64,000 nucleotides of DNA from IMG/VR virus record IMGVR_UViG_3300007510_001324, positions 1-64,000 of that record; one strand, 5' to 3'. Positions 54,018 through 62,154 of this stretch are shown here, piece by piece. The first letter of the stretch is position 1, and every line of letters begins with the position of its first letter. The position numbers and the translations under genes were made by a program. The notes beneath the pieces were generated by a model that made no database searches, was not told where the DNA came from, and worked only from the letters and a program-made list of their open reading frames with translations. This DNA is from a virus.

Positions 54018-54989
54018 ATGAGTTTATTTTCTAAACCGCCACAAACAAATGTTAAGTTGAAAATGTTAATTTTTGGCGCTACGGGAACATTAAAAACAAG
54101 AACAGCTTTACAGTTTCCAAAGCCCGCTGTAATTGATATGGAAAAAGGCACTGTTCACTATACAAAAGAATTCGATTTTGAATCTATAGTGACCACAGAC
54201 GTAGCCACAGTACATAAAGCCGTAGATGAAATTATTATAGATCCTGGGGAATTCAAAACTATTGTGTTAGATTCCAGCTCAGTATATTGGGATTTCTTAC
54301 AAGAATCGCATTTAAAACGTTTGCGCGTAAAAAAAGGTTCATCTTCTTATGTGCTTGCACCGCACGATTACAAAGCAATCAAGGCTGATTCGAAGAGTCT
54401 TGCAACAAAGCTTATAGCAGTTGATCTTAATGTAATAGTAACAGCTAGGGACAAAACCGAGTATAGTTCGGATGGCGGTTCTGGTGACTTTATGAAAGTT
54501 GTTGGAACTAAACCAGATTGTCCAAAAGAATATCCATTCATCTTTGACATTGTATTAGAACTCTATAAAGAGGGAGCAGTTGGCAAAGAAGTTGTAATGG
54601 CAAGAGTTATTAAAGATCGCACAAATAAATTACCAGATGTTTTCGAGTACTCTTTCGAGAAGCTAGAAAACTATTTTGGAAAAGACGTAATTTACAGAGA
54701 TGTTGATAAAGTCGCAGGACAAAAACGCCTGGAAGTAACTGGTAACAGATCAGTTGACACAACATTTAATGGGAAAGCCATTAAAACTGCCGGTGTAACC
54801 GGAGATAATTTAATTAAAATTAAAAACTTAAAGAAACTATTAGATGACGATGCAGCTTTTGCATCAAAATTAAACGAAGATTATTCTGTCTCTTCTGCCC
54901 TTGATCTTAAGGACGACGAAGCAGAATTATTCATCAATGACTTAAATACAGAATTAGTAACAAAAAGTGAAAGTGACGAGGAAAAATAA
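54018..54989 (+). CDS. Sak4-like RecA-fold ATPase
   Basis: 323 residues. Walker A is GATGTLKT at 20-27 and a Walker B-like TIVLDSSSVYW follows; the layout is that of phage Sak4/AAA_24 single-strand annealing-linked ATPases. It is followed after two bases by an SSB-like gene, the usual partner. It probably loads or drives strand annealing in phage recombination. The C-terminus is acidic. Confidence 0.85.
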   Translation: MSLFSKPPQTNVKLKMLIFGATGTLKTRTALQFPKPAVIDMEKGTVHYTKEFDFESIVTTDVATVHKAVDEIIIDPGEFKTIVLDSSSVYWDFLQESHLKRLRVKKGSSSYVLAPHDYKAIKADSKSLATKLIAVDLNVIVTARDKTEYSSDGGSGDFMKVVGTKPDCPKEYPFIFDIVLELYKEGAVGKEVVMARVIKDRTNKLPDVFEYSFEKLENYFGKDVIYRDVDKVAGQKRLEVTGNRSVDTTFNGKAIKTAGVTGDNLIKIKNLKKLLDDDAAFASKLNEDYSVSSALDLKDDEAELFINDLNTELVTKSESDEEK

Positions 54990-54991
54990 TA

Positions 54992-55462
54992 ATGGGATAT
55001 AAATTTAGTGAAGCGAAGAAAAATCAAAATAAGTTTACTCCACTACCTGAATCGCGTTACAATGTCAAGGCCATCAAAGCAGAAAAAAGAATATCTGGGC
55101 CGGGGAATGACATGGCTAGCGTAACTTTCGTAGTGGGTGACCAGGGTGATTACAACGGAAGAAAACTATTCGATAATTTAGTTTTCACCGACAATGCCCT
55201 GTGGAAGATTCTTTCCTTATTTGAGGCTGCTGGTGCTTCAGATCTATTAACAGACGATAGAGAAATAGATGATATTATTCAAGACATTCCCGGATTAACC
55301 GCTAATGTCTTTGTAGAAGTAGACGAGGATAGAAACAAGCTGTCTTTATATAAAGCTATTCCAGAAAGCGAAAAAGCAACTTTAGCTTTCGATGGAGATC
55401 TAGAATTTCCAGTGGCAGAAGAAACTCCCGCTGAAACGGAGGAAGACGCTGATTTCAGATAA
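54992..55462 (+). CDS. SSB-like protein (DUF669 type)
   Basis: 156 residues. LPESRYNVKAIKAEKRISG, then VTFVVGDQGDYNGRKLFDNL fits the DUF669 family, which often sits beside Sak4 ATPases and acts as a single-strand DNA-binding protein. The C-terminal tail is strongly acidic (EETEEDADF), a common partner-docking feature of SSBs. Confidence 0.8.
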   Translation: MGYKFSEAKKNQNKFTPLPESRYNVKAIKAEKRISGPGNDMASVTFVVGDQGDYNGRKLFDNLVFTDNALWKILSLFEAAGASDLLTDDREIDDIIQDIPGLTANVFVEVDEDRNKLSLYKAIPESEKATLAFDGDLEFPVAEETPAETEEDADFR

Positions 55463-55470
55463 TACCAAGA

Positions 55471-55504
55471 AGGGGGACACCGGTGGGTGTCTCCCTCTTT
55501 TTTT
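55471..55504 (+). terminator. Intrinsic terminator after the recombination block
   Basis: Stem of 10-11 pairs (55471-55481 with 55486-55496, one G-T) with a GGTG loop and seven T. It ends the plus operon that began near 46 kb. Confidence 0.88.
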
Positions 55505-55520
55505 CAGTGAATATAAATAT

Positions 55521-55715
55521 TTGAGACCCTTTGCTTATATGCAAGAAGGTATCATTTATGATCATGATTTTAAAATTTTTTTAAATTTAACTAATTTTAA
55601 TAATATAGAGGGCAGAATACAATCATCTACACCAGTCGAAATAGATAACAAACAAGACACAGTAGTAGGAATTGGTAAAACGCCCCTTGCTGCACTATTA
55701 GCAGCTTTTAACTAG
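55521..55715 (+). CDS. Small hypothetical protein
   Basis: 64 residues if the TTG at 55521 is used, or 58 from ATG 55539; neither has a ribosome site. The C-terminus (VVGIGKTPLAALLAAFN) resembles the GxGKTPxxAL tail of small phage proteins. Lies between a terminator and the reductase gene, so it needs its own promoter or read-through. Confidence 0.55.
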   Translation: MRPFAYMQEGIIYDHDFKIFLNLTNFNNIEGRIQSSTPVEIDNKQDTVVGIGKTPLAALLAAFN

Positions 55716-55722
55716 GATAGAC

Positions 55723-58257
55723 ATGAGTAAATTACCACTAGAGGTTTGGGCTGCCAATTATAAATATAATAATGAATCCTTTAGCAATACCTGGGACAGG
55801 GTAGCTTGGGATATGGCGTGGGTAGAACACCCACACCCAGAAGGCGCTAGGCCACTTAAAGACGTCTTTTTAAGCACATTATTCACCGGTAATAAACCTT
55901 TCATGCCAGGAGGTAGAATAATTGCAAACGCCGGGACTGATTACAAGAATACAACACTTATAAATTGTACTACAATGCACCCCGGCGACTTAGAAGGCAT
56001 TGAAGATATTGATAGTATCGAAAACATTTTTAATCAAGTAAAAATGCAAGCACATATCCTAAAGAGCGAGTCAGGGTATGGTACTAACTTTTCTTACTTG
56101 AGGCCTCGTGGAACTATTATAGAGGGCGTCAGAGTATCCACCCCAGGACCCGTAGCTTTTATGGAAATATGGAATACTGTTTCAGATGTTATAACAAGAG
56201 GCGGCGGTGTCCCCATTCTCGATAAAGATAAAGATCGGAAAGATTTAAAGGATAAGATTCGCAAGGGTGCCATGATGGGCATTATTAGCGTTTGGCACCC
56301 AGATATAGAAGATTTTATACACGCTAAACAAAGCAAAGATTATCTTACGAAATTTAACACGTCGGTAGGAGTAACAGCCGGATTCATGGAAGCTGTAAAA
56401 GCCGATGCCAATTGGGATTTAGTTTTTCCTGACACCACTTGTAAAGAATACAAAAGTAAATGGAATGGCGATATTGATACTTGGAAAAATTTAGATTTAC
56501 CAATTATCGTATACAAAACAGTAAAGGCTAGAGATATTTACGAAAATATAATGAACGCATCTTACACTCGTAATGAACCCGGCATAATATTTTTAGATCT
56601 AGTCAACAAAAACAACCCAGCAGCATATTGTGAAACAGTGCACCAAACTAACCCCTGCGGCGAAGTACCAATGCCTACAGGAGTGTGCGATTTAGGATCT
56701 ATAAATCTACCATATTTTTGGAGTAACTCTAAAAAAGGCTTTGATTTCGAAGGATTAGAAAAAACCATACCACATATGGTGCGCTTTCTGGACAATGTAT
56801 TAGATGCAACTAATTATCCACTTAAAGAATTAGAAATAGAGTCAAAAAAGTTTAGACGTATAGGCCTCGGTATAATGGGCTTAGGTTCTATTGGCTTTAT
56901 GATGGGCGAACGCTATGGCTCTAAGAAGTTTTTAGAATTCGTAGATAAATTATACAAAACAATAACTTATGCTGTTTATAAAGCCTCTATAGAATTAGCA
57001 AAAGAAAAGGGAGCTTTCTCGCTATTCGATGCTGATAAACACTTAAATACTCCATATTGGAAAAATTTGCCACTTCCAGTAATATGGAAAACTGAACTAG
57101 AAGAAGGTATACGTAAGCATGGTTTACGCAATTCTCATCTTACAATGATTGCACCAACCGGCAATACTGGTGTACTAGCCAATATTACATCCGGAGGAGC
57201 AGAACCCGTATTCAGTAAAGAATACACGCGTTGGATCATAGTAAATGACGGCGAAAAGTCTAACTTAGAATACAATGGAATGAGGTTTCCTGATCCTAAA
57301 AAGGGTGAATGGTTTGAAACAAAAGAATTTACCTTTAAAGCCAGGGGGGACGAAGAAGTATTAGAAGGTACATTTGATGGAATGCGTTATGAGATAGATA
57401 AAAATCGTGGCATGGTTAAAGCCGAGCTAGTACAAGATTATGGCTGGCGCTGGGTGCTAGACGAAATAGAACCAAGAGTTCGAGAAAAATTAAATTCAGA
57501 AGGTGTCTATGCCGGAGCAGCTGAACTTAGCGTAGAAGAACACTTAGCACCCTTGATTGTTATCTATAGATACTTACATTTAGGTATATCCAAAACTATA
57601 AACATTCCTAGTGATTATAGTTATGAACAGTTTAAAGAGGTATACGAAACTGCCTACTCTAATAATATTAAGGGGTTAACTACCTATAGAGCAGGCACAA
57701 TGACCGCTGTTTTGGAAACAACGGAAGAAGAACACGATGAGTTAGAAATACGACACAACGTTAAATTCCCTGAAAAGTTTCCTGCACGTGGTCACTTAAT
57801 TAAGTCTGAAAATAAAAAGTGGTATGTCATACTAGCTTTTGAAAGTGATAGAAAGGTAAAACCGATAGCTGTGTTTACTTATACTAATTCGGTTGAAAAG
57901 ACAGTAATTACAAACGAAACATTAGAATTATTGAAAGGATTCTCAAAAAAATACGAATTTCTTCAAAAGTATATAGATGACCTTGAAGGTAAAAGTTATC
58001 ATCAAACTAATATAGAAAAGATCTGCAGAATGCTTGGGCTTTTGCTACGACACAATATACCTTTAACCGAGATAAGCGAAGCAATTGATGATGCAGGCTT
58101 GCCAGCAGGATCATTTATATTTTTATTAAACAAACTTTTAAAATCTTACATTCCCAACGGAACAAAAATTAAACAGACATGCGAGTCCTGCGGCGAGCAG
58201 ATGTTACTACAAGAAGGATGCGCTGTTTGCCCACATTGTGGACTTTCGCTATGTTAA
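55723..58257 (+). CDS. nrdJ: Class II (B12-dependent) ribonucleotide reductase
   Basis: 844 residues. The catalytic set for adenosylcobalamin-dependent reductases is present: GGRIIANAG, C82 in NCTTMH, NPCGE (C312, E314), and IAPTGNTGVLANITSGG. The C-terminus has a zinc ribbon (CESCGEQM, then CPHCGLSLC) for thioredoxin-type re-reduction. It makes dNTPs without needing oxygen. No separate small subunit is needed. Confidence 0.93.
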   Translation: MSKLPLEVWAANYKYNNESFSNTWDRVAWDMAWVEHPHPEGARPLKDVFLSTLFTGNKPFMPGGRIIANAGTDYKNTTLINCTTMHPGDLEGIEDIDSIENIFNQVKMQAHILKSESGYGTNFSYLRPRGTIIEGVRVSTPGPVAFMEIWNTVSDVITRGGGVPILDKDKDRKDLKDKIRKGAMMGIISVWHPDIEDFIHAKQSKDYLTKFNTSVGVTAGFMEAVKADANWDLVFPDTTCKEYKSKWNGDIDTWKNLDLPIIVYKTVKARDIYENIMNASYTRNEPGIIFLDLVNKNNPAAYCETVHQTNPCGEVPMPTGVCDLGSINLPYFWSNSKKGFDFEGLEKTIPHMVRFLDNVLDATNYPLKELEIESKKFRRIGLGIMGLGSIGFMMGERYGSKKFLEFVDKLYKTITYAVYKASIELAKEKGAFSLFDADKHLNTPYWKNLPLPVIWKTELEEGIRKHGLRNSHLTMIAPTGNTGVLANITSGGAEPVFSKEYTRWIIVNDGEKSNLEYNGMRFPDPKKGEWFETKEFTFKARGDEEVLEGTFDGMRYEIDKNRGMVKAELVQDYGWRWVLDEIEPRVREKLNSEGVYAGAAELSVEEHLAPLIVIYRYLHLGISKTINIPSDYSYEQFKEVYETAYSNNIKGLTTYRAGTMTAVLETTEEEHDELEIRHNVKFPEKFPARGHLIKSENKKWYVILAFESDRKVKPIAVFTYTNSVEKTVITNETLELLKGFSKKYEFLQKYIDDLEGKSYHQTNIEKICRMLGLLLRHNIPLTEISEAIDDAGLPAGSFIFLLNKLLKSYIPNGTKIKQTCESCGEQMLLQEGCAVCPHCGLSLC

Positions 58258-58269
58258 AGGAGTTTACAA

Positions 58270-58494
58270 ATGGAATTAGAACAAGTTGTGATCGATGAGT
58301 TAAAAGAAAATTATCCGGACAATCTCAATAACATGCGAATGTTATCCGATTTCGAACCAACGCTTTTAGCCGCGTTAGTTAAGGATTTTATTGACGACAA
58401 CGTCCCCACTCTTGCTGATTTCGATGAGGAAATTGATTGGAACGATATAGCAGAAAAACTACTAATATTTGACAATTCTCAAATAATAGGTTAA
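58270..58494 (+). CDS. Small acidic hypothetical protein
   Basis: 74 residues, strongly acidic and helical (AALVKDFIDDNVPTLADFDEE). AAGGAG ribosome site near the end of the reductase gene. It probably shares the reductase transcript. Function unknown. Confidence 0.6.
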   Translation: MELEQVVIDELKENYPDNLNNMRMLSDFEPTLLAALVKDFIDDNVPTLADFDEEIDWNDIAEKLLIFDNSQIIG

Positions 58495-58504
58495 CGAATA
58501 TAAG

Positions 58505-58533
58505 TAGCCGGGGTATCCCCGGCTATCTTTTTT
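58505..58533 (+). terminator. Intrinsic terminator of the reductase operon
   Basis: Perfect 9-bp stem TAGCCGGGG/CCCCGGCTA with TAT loop (58505-58525) followed by six T. The next ATG starts right after the T-run. Confidence 0.9.
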
Positions 58534-58716
58534 ATGGGTAAATATATAGAATACGACGCTAGCGAAGAGGAAGACTTTAATATAGAAGAAGGTGATCCTA
58601 TATTAGAATTTATGATTAAAGCTAAAGATGATTTAGAAGTCATAAAAGATGAATTCGACTTTTTTGAGTCTAAATTCATAATACCCACGGTAGAGTTGCT
58701 AGGTAATCCCTACTAA
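58534..58716 (+). CDS. Small acidic protein starting at a terminator
   Basis: 60 residues, very acidic (YDASEEEDFNIEEGDPILEF). The ATG abuts the T-run of the upstream terminator and has no ribosome site, so it would need terminator read-through or a leaderless start. Composition looks like a real small phage protein. Moderate confidence. Confidence 0.5.
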   Translation: MGKYIEYDASEEEDFNIEEGDPILEFMIKAKDDLEVIKDEFDFFESKFIIPTVELLGNPY

Positions 58717-58730
58717 ATATCTCCTCAATT

Positions 58731-58743
58731 ATGGTATAAGATA
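58731..58743 (+). promoter_or_regulatory. ATGGTATAAGATA promoter-like motif, copy 5
   Basis: TATAAG at 58735-58740 preceded by ATGG and followed by ATAC, with no -35 match. It points at the gene at 58815 but is followed first by an attenuator-like hairpin. Confidence 0.6.
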
Positions 58744-58771
58744 CATAGTTTAAAGTCTAAATACATTTATT

Positions 58772-58797
58772 GCTCGGTTGATTCCGGGCTTTTTTTA
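58772..58797 (+). terminator. Attenuator-like terminator in a 5' leader
   Basis: Stem GCTCGG/CCGGGC (58772-58777 with 58784-58789, one G-T pair), 6-nt loop, then eight T. It lies between the promoter motif at 58735 and the GTG at 58815, so the downstream genes may be expressed only when it is bypassed. Confidence 0.65.
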
Positions 58798-58814
58798 TAA
58801 CAGGGAGAACGCAC

Positions 58815-59024
58815 GTGAAAACAACTAAGTTCGTATGCCCAGAATGCTGCGCTATTATGGATATGATCAATGTATGCGGGAGCAATATTTGTAGTACATG
58901 CGGAGCTATTATTCAAAGCGGTACCGAGGTTAACAGGGTTAAAATAAAAAATTTTACTGACCCTGTTCCAAACTACTCATTAAAACCGTCACGTAGAAAG
59001 AACAACAGGCAGGAGAAAAGATGA
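58815..59024 (+). CDS. Small zinc-ribbon protein
   Basis: 69 residues from a GTG start (AGGGAGA upstream). CPECC, then CGSNICSTCG gives two Cys pairs of a zinc ribbon, as in transcription-factor-like small proteins. The C-terminus is basic (KPSRRKNNRQEKR). It may bind nucleic acid or act on transcription. Overlaps the next gene by four bases. Confidence 0.65.
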   Translation: MKTTKFVCPECCAIMDMINVCGSNICSTCGAIIQSGTEVNRVKIKNFTDPVPNYSLKPSRRKNNRQEKR

Positions 59025-59293
59025 TTGTTGCAGTTATGATAATAAGGCTAGTAATAGTAATTGCAGCCTTATTACTTCTTTACTGGGTGTTTAACCGTAA
59101 AACAACCACACGAAAAACCAAAGATAAAATAGTAAAGGATAAACGAAAGGATCTGATAGATAAAGAACAGCACCTTAAAGATGCTGAAGAAGAACTTGAT
59201 CTGACAGAAAAAATTATCAACACCGACAAACAAACGGAAAAGGTAGAAAAACAAACGGAAAAATTGGAGGAAAAAAATGTCAAGCACAAGTAA
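59021..59293 (+). CDS. Membrane-anchored coiled-coil protein
   Basis: 90 residues. An N-terminal transmembrane helix (about 2-24) is followed by a basic segment and a long Lys/Glu-rich coiled coil. It overlaps the SPFH-protein gene by 17 bases and is co-transcribed with it, so it may be its partner in the inner membrane. Confidence 0.65.
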   Translation: MIVAVMIIRLVIVIAALLLLYWVFNRKTTTRKTKDKIVKDKRKDLIDKEQHLKDAEEELDLTEKIINTDKQTEKVEKQTEKLEEKNVKHK

Positions 59294-60563
59294 ACCTTTG
59301 TGGAAAAAGGTTTTAACTGGTCTTGTAGCTGTGGTACTATTGTTGGCCATTTGGGCCCTGGTAAAGGGTGCTAACAGCGTAGAATCTGGCACCTATCATG
59401 TTACTCAGCAGATGTACACTGGTAATATGAAAGTATATGACCAACCTGGATTTTATGTGAATTTCCTGGAAATACAGGATAAGTGGCCTAAAAACTACAC
59501 TCATAACTTCATTCAGGAAGGACGGCAGAAACCTGTTGCCCGCTTCAACGATGCTACCACTGCCGATTTGTTAGGAAATCTTCGTATTATCCTGCCTACA
59601 AATAATCTGCAGCGGTTACAACTGCGAACAGAGCATAATTTTACCGGCATTGAAGATCTATCGCAAAACATGATCCACCCGCGTCTTATTAATGCTATCA
59701 AGAAAACAGGTCCGGTCTTTGAAGCTCGCGAAACCTGGCAAGGCGATGGTCGCCAACGGTTCTACGAATTATGTATCGATCAGTTGCTATACGGTGACTA
59801 TCAATATGAAACCAACGAACGTGTTGTGGTGGATTCTACCATGTCTCCGCCTAAAACCCAGAAACGTACTGTAGCTCGTATTTTATACGCAGACGACGGC
59901 ATAACCCCGCTGAGATCAACTACTGGTATTTTTGATACCTATGGTATAATGGCAGACATGTTCAACATTGAACAGTTTAAATATGACGCCCGCGTCGAGG
60001 CCCAACAGGATAGACAGAAACAGATTAATTCTGAAATCCAAACAGCCCGGGCGCAATCTGAGCTTGCCAAGTCTGAAGCTGAACGTGCCGAGTTCCAGGG
60101 CCGCAAAGCGGTTACGGAAGCTCGGTATGCTAAGCTACAAGAACTTGCACCGGTGATTGAACAGGCCCGTGTTGATTCACTCACTGCTACTATTGAAGCT
60201 GCACGTAAACGCTCGGTTGCTGAAATCCGTGTTGAAGAAGCTCGCAACTACAAGAAAGCACGCGACATGGAAGCAGCCGCCGATGCTAATTATCGTCGTT
60301 CTGTATTCTATGCTGATGGCGGATTCGAGCTTAAGATGAAAACGCTGGAAACAGTAGGCCTGGCAAATGCCGAGGCGGTTCGTTATCGTCCCGTACCTAC
60401 CTACTTCTTTGCAGGAGGAACTGCTACTGACGACGGTTCCGGTGGCGTAGCTCCGTACGATGCTTCTATCCAGGGATTACTTGATCTCAAGATGGCAGAA
60501 GTAATGGGAGCTTTTGAAGTTGATACTCGTCCATCTTCCCGTGAAACCGGTATTAAACCTTAA
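59277..60563 (+). CDS. SPFH/band-7 (prohibitin-like) membrane protein
   Basis: 428 residues. An N-terminal transmembrane helix (about 12-34) precedes an SPFH domain (GANSVESGTYHV, then YDQPGFYVN). A coiled-coil region follows (AQSELAKSEAERAEFQGRKAV; IEAARKRSVAEIRVEEARN), as in HflK/C or prohibitins. The C-terminus has a Gly-rich linker. It could organise or stabilise membrane proteins during infection. Codons are visibly richer in G/C at third positions than in neighbours, which suggests recent acquisition. Confidence 0.85.
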   Translation: MSSTSKPLWKKVLTGLVAVVLLLAIWALVKGANSVESGTYHVTQQMYTGNMKVYDQPGFYVNFLEIQDKWPKNYTHNFIQEGRQKPVARFNDATTADLLGNLRIILPTNNLQRLQLRTEHNFTGIEDLSQNMIHPRLINAIKKTGPVFEARETWQGDGRQRFYELCIDQLLYGDYQYETNERVVVDSTMSPPKTQKRTVARILYADDGITPLRSTTGIFDTYGIMADMFNIEQFKYDARVEAQQDRQKQINSEIQTARAQSELAKSEAERAEFQGRKAVTEARYAKLQELAPVIEQARVDSLTATIEAARKRSVAEIRVEEARNYKKARDMEAAADANYRRSVFYADGGFELKMKTLETVGLANAEAVRYRPVPTYFFAGGTATDDGSGGVAPYDASIQGLLDLKMAEVMGAFEVDTRPSSRETGIKP

Positions 60564-60595
60564 ATATTAGGTTTATTGCCGAGATGATATGATCG

Positions 60596-60625
60596 AAAGC
60601 CCGTCAATACGGCGGGCTTTTTTTT
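60596..60625 (+). terminator. Intrinsic terminator after the SPFH gene
   Basis: Stem of 8 pairs AAAGCCCG/CGGGCTTT (60596-60603 with 60613-60620) and a long T-run. Confidence 0.88.
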
Positions 60626-60642
60626 ATTCTAGGAGCATAAAA

Positions 60643-60786
60643 ATGAAATTATATAAAATAAGAAACCCAGAGGGTAAATTTTCTAACGGGGGAAGTTACC
60701 CACGCTTTACCAAGGGTGGCAAAACTTGGAGATTCGGACCATTAAAGAAGTCACCTTTCTATGTTAAGAAAATATTTAGGTCCTAA
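60643..60786 (+). CDS. Small basic hypothetical protein
   Basis: 47 residues from ATG 60643 (TAGGAG site). Lys/Arg/Gly/aromatic-rich (YPRFTKGGKTWRFGPLKK), suggesting a small nucleic-acid- or protein-binding fold. The frame is open upstream, but that part lies in the terminator. Confidence 0.65.
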   Translation: MKLYKIRNPEGKFSNGGSYPRFTKGGKTWRFGPLKKSPFYVKKIFRS

Positions 60787-60895
60787 TAATCGTAGAAGAC
60801 GTATATATGAATCTTGTGAGATCGTTGAATATGAATTGAAGGAAACCCATGTATTCAATTTAAATGAGGAGCTCAGAGACAATATAGGAGAGTAA
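60761..60895 (+). CDS. Short hypothetical protein
   Basis: A 44-residue frame (MLRKYLGPNNRRRR...) overlaps the upstream gene by 26 bases and ends one base before the ATG at 60897. It therefore fills the gap and fits the tight local packing. Basic N-terminus, acidic C-terminus. No ribosome site of its own; coupling is likely. Confidence 0.5.
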   Translation: MLRKYLGPNNRRRRIYESCEIVEYELKETHVFNLNEELRDNIGE

Positions 60896-60896
60896 A

Positions 60897-61229
60897 ATGC
60901 ATTGGTTATTAGCACACTTTATTGGCGATTGGCTGTTTCAAGGCGATGGCACCGCTTTAGCAAAAAAAGAAAGTACCTTGATATGTTTGCGCCATGTGTG
61001 CATATATATGGTTTTATTCTTACTAGTTCCCGGAATGGTATGGTGGAAATTTTTGCTAATAGCAGTACAACACTACGCAATAGACAGAACACAATTCGTA
61101 TCCTGGTGGTTACGAACTTTTAATAGAAAAAACTTCCTGAAGGAAGATCACCCAATGTTCCCACTAGGGTACATAGTAACAGATCAGTTATTACATATAG
61201 TATGGATAGCTTTGGTTATGGCTTTATAA
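60897..61229 (+). CDS. DUF3307-like membrane protein
   Basis: 110 residues with HWLLAHFIGDWLFQGD at the start and three hydrophobic helices, as in the phage-associated DUF3307 family. Function is not known; it may alter the host membrane. Ribosome site GGAGAG. Confidence 0.75.
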   Translation: MHWLLAHFIGDWLFQGDGTALAKKESTLICLRHVCIYMVLFLLVPGMVWWKFLLIAVQHYAIDRTQFVSWWLRTFNRKNFLKEDHPMFPLGYIVTDQLLHIVWIALVMAL

Positions 61230-61240
61230 GGAAAATTTAA

Positions 61241-61738
61241 ATGAAATTAATAACAGCACCTGACTCTATAAAAGACAGGTATGAATTTAGTATACCGGTT
61301 GTATTTTTAGCCGGCGGAATAACAAACTGCCCGACATGGCAAGATGAAGTTGTAGAAAAATTAAAAGACGAAGATATGCTTTTGCTCAATCCAAGGAGAA
61401 AAAATTTTCCTATAGATGATCCATCAGCCGCTAGAGAACAGGTAGAATGGGAATTTCAGGCAATAAATAGCTGTGATATCTTCAGCATGTGGTTTGTTAA
61501 CAGCGCGTCTGTTCAACCTATATGCATGTACGAACTAGGACGAAACCTAGCAATTGCGGGTCTATATAATTCTTGGGTACCAGATATTGTCACCATTGGC
61601 ATAGAACCTGGCTACCTTAGGGAACAAGACGTTAGAATACAAGTTGATCTCGTCAATAAAAAAACTGCAGCGAATATAGCAACTACTTTAGACGAACACG
61701 TTGAAAATATAAAAAGGATAGCAGAGGGTTATTTATAA
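61241..61738 (+). CDS. Nucleoside 2-deoxyribosyltransferase-like protein
   Basis: 165 residues. VFLAGGITNCPTWQ and then NPRRKNFP and MYELGRNLAIAG match the Nuc_deoxyri_tr2 fold (GG near the start, E-rich turn with YELG). Such enzymes swap bases on deoxynucleosides or cleave nucleotide glycosidic bonds. It adjoins NAD and HAD-type genes, so it may belong to nucleotide salvage or NAD-related turnover. Confidence 0.75.
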   Translation: MKLITAPDSIKDRYEFSIPVVFLAGGITNCPTWQDEVVEKLKDEDMLLLNPRRKNFPIDDPSAAREQVEWEFQAINSCDIFSMWFVNSASVQPICMYELGRNLAIAGLYNSWVPDIVTIGIEPGYLREQDVRIQVDLVNKKTAANIATTLDEHVENIKRIAEGYL

Positions 61739-61749
61739 ATGAGGTAATC

Positions 61750-62154
61750 ATGCACATAGCTTTCGACATGCACGGGGTGTTAACAGAATATCCCAACATT
61801 TTCCAGCCAATAATGGCACTTTTAAAAGACAACGGGATAGATATATCTATCATGTCGGGACCGCCCAGACCCGACGTTGTTCGCAAGTTGGAAAAATATG
61901 GGTACAAGAGAGGAATACATTTTGATCATGTAATTTCCATCGTAGACTATTTGCACTATAAAAATGCCGTAATGAAACTAGATGAGAAAGGGACCTGGTG
62001 GACAGACGATGAAACCTGGTGGAAGTCTAAAGGGGAGCTATGCAAAGAATTCAAGGTAGGTATATTGATAGATAACTCCCCCGAATACGCTCCTTTTATA
62101 GATAGTCAAGAAACAATATTCCTGTTACTAAATGGAGGTAAAAATGGAAAATAA
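61750..62154 (+). CDS. HAD-superfamily phosphatase-like protein
   Basis: 134 residues. AFDMHGVLTEYPNIF resembles HAD motif I (DxDG, here DMHG), with ISIMSGPPRPD as motif II and GILIDNSPEYAPF as the late acidic motif. The second Asp of motif I is His, so catalysis may be altered. Likely acts on a phosphorylated nucleotide or sugar. Confidence 0.65.
   Translation: MHIAFDMHGVLTEYPNIFQPIMALLKDNGIDISIMSGPPRPDVVRKLEKYGYKRGIHFDHVISIVDYLHYKNAVMKLDEKGTWWTDDETWWKSKGELCKEFKVGILIDNSPEYAPFIDSQETIFLLLNGGKNGK

Noticed and set aside
55510-55520. T4-type late promoter (TATAAATA) before the small gene at 55521
   Set aside because: The octamer is exact, but such AT-rich words occur by chance in this sequence, and there is no second copy before the structural genes.
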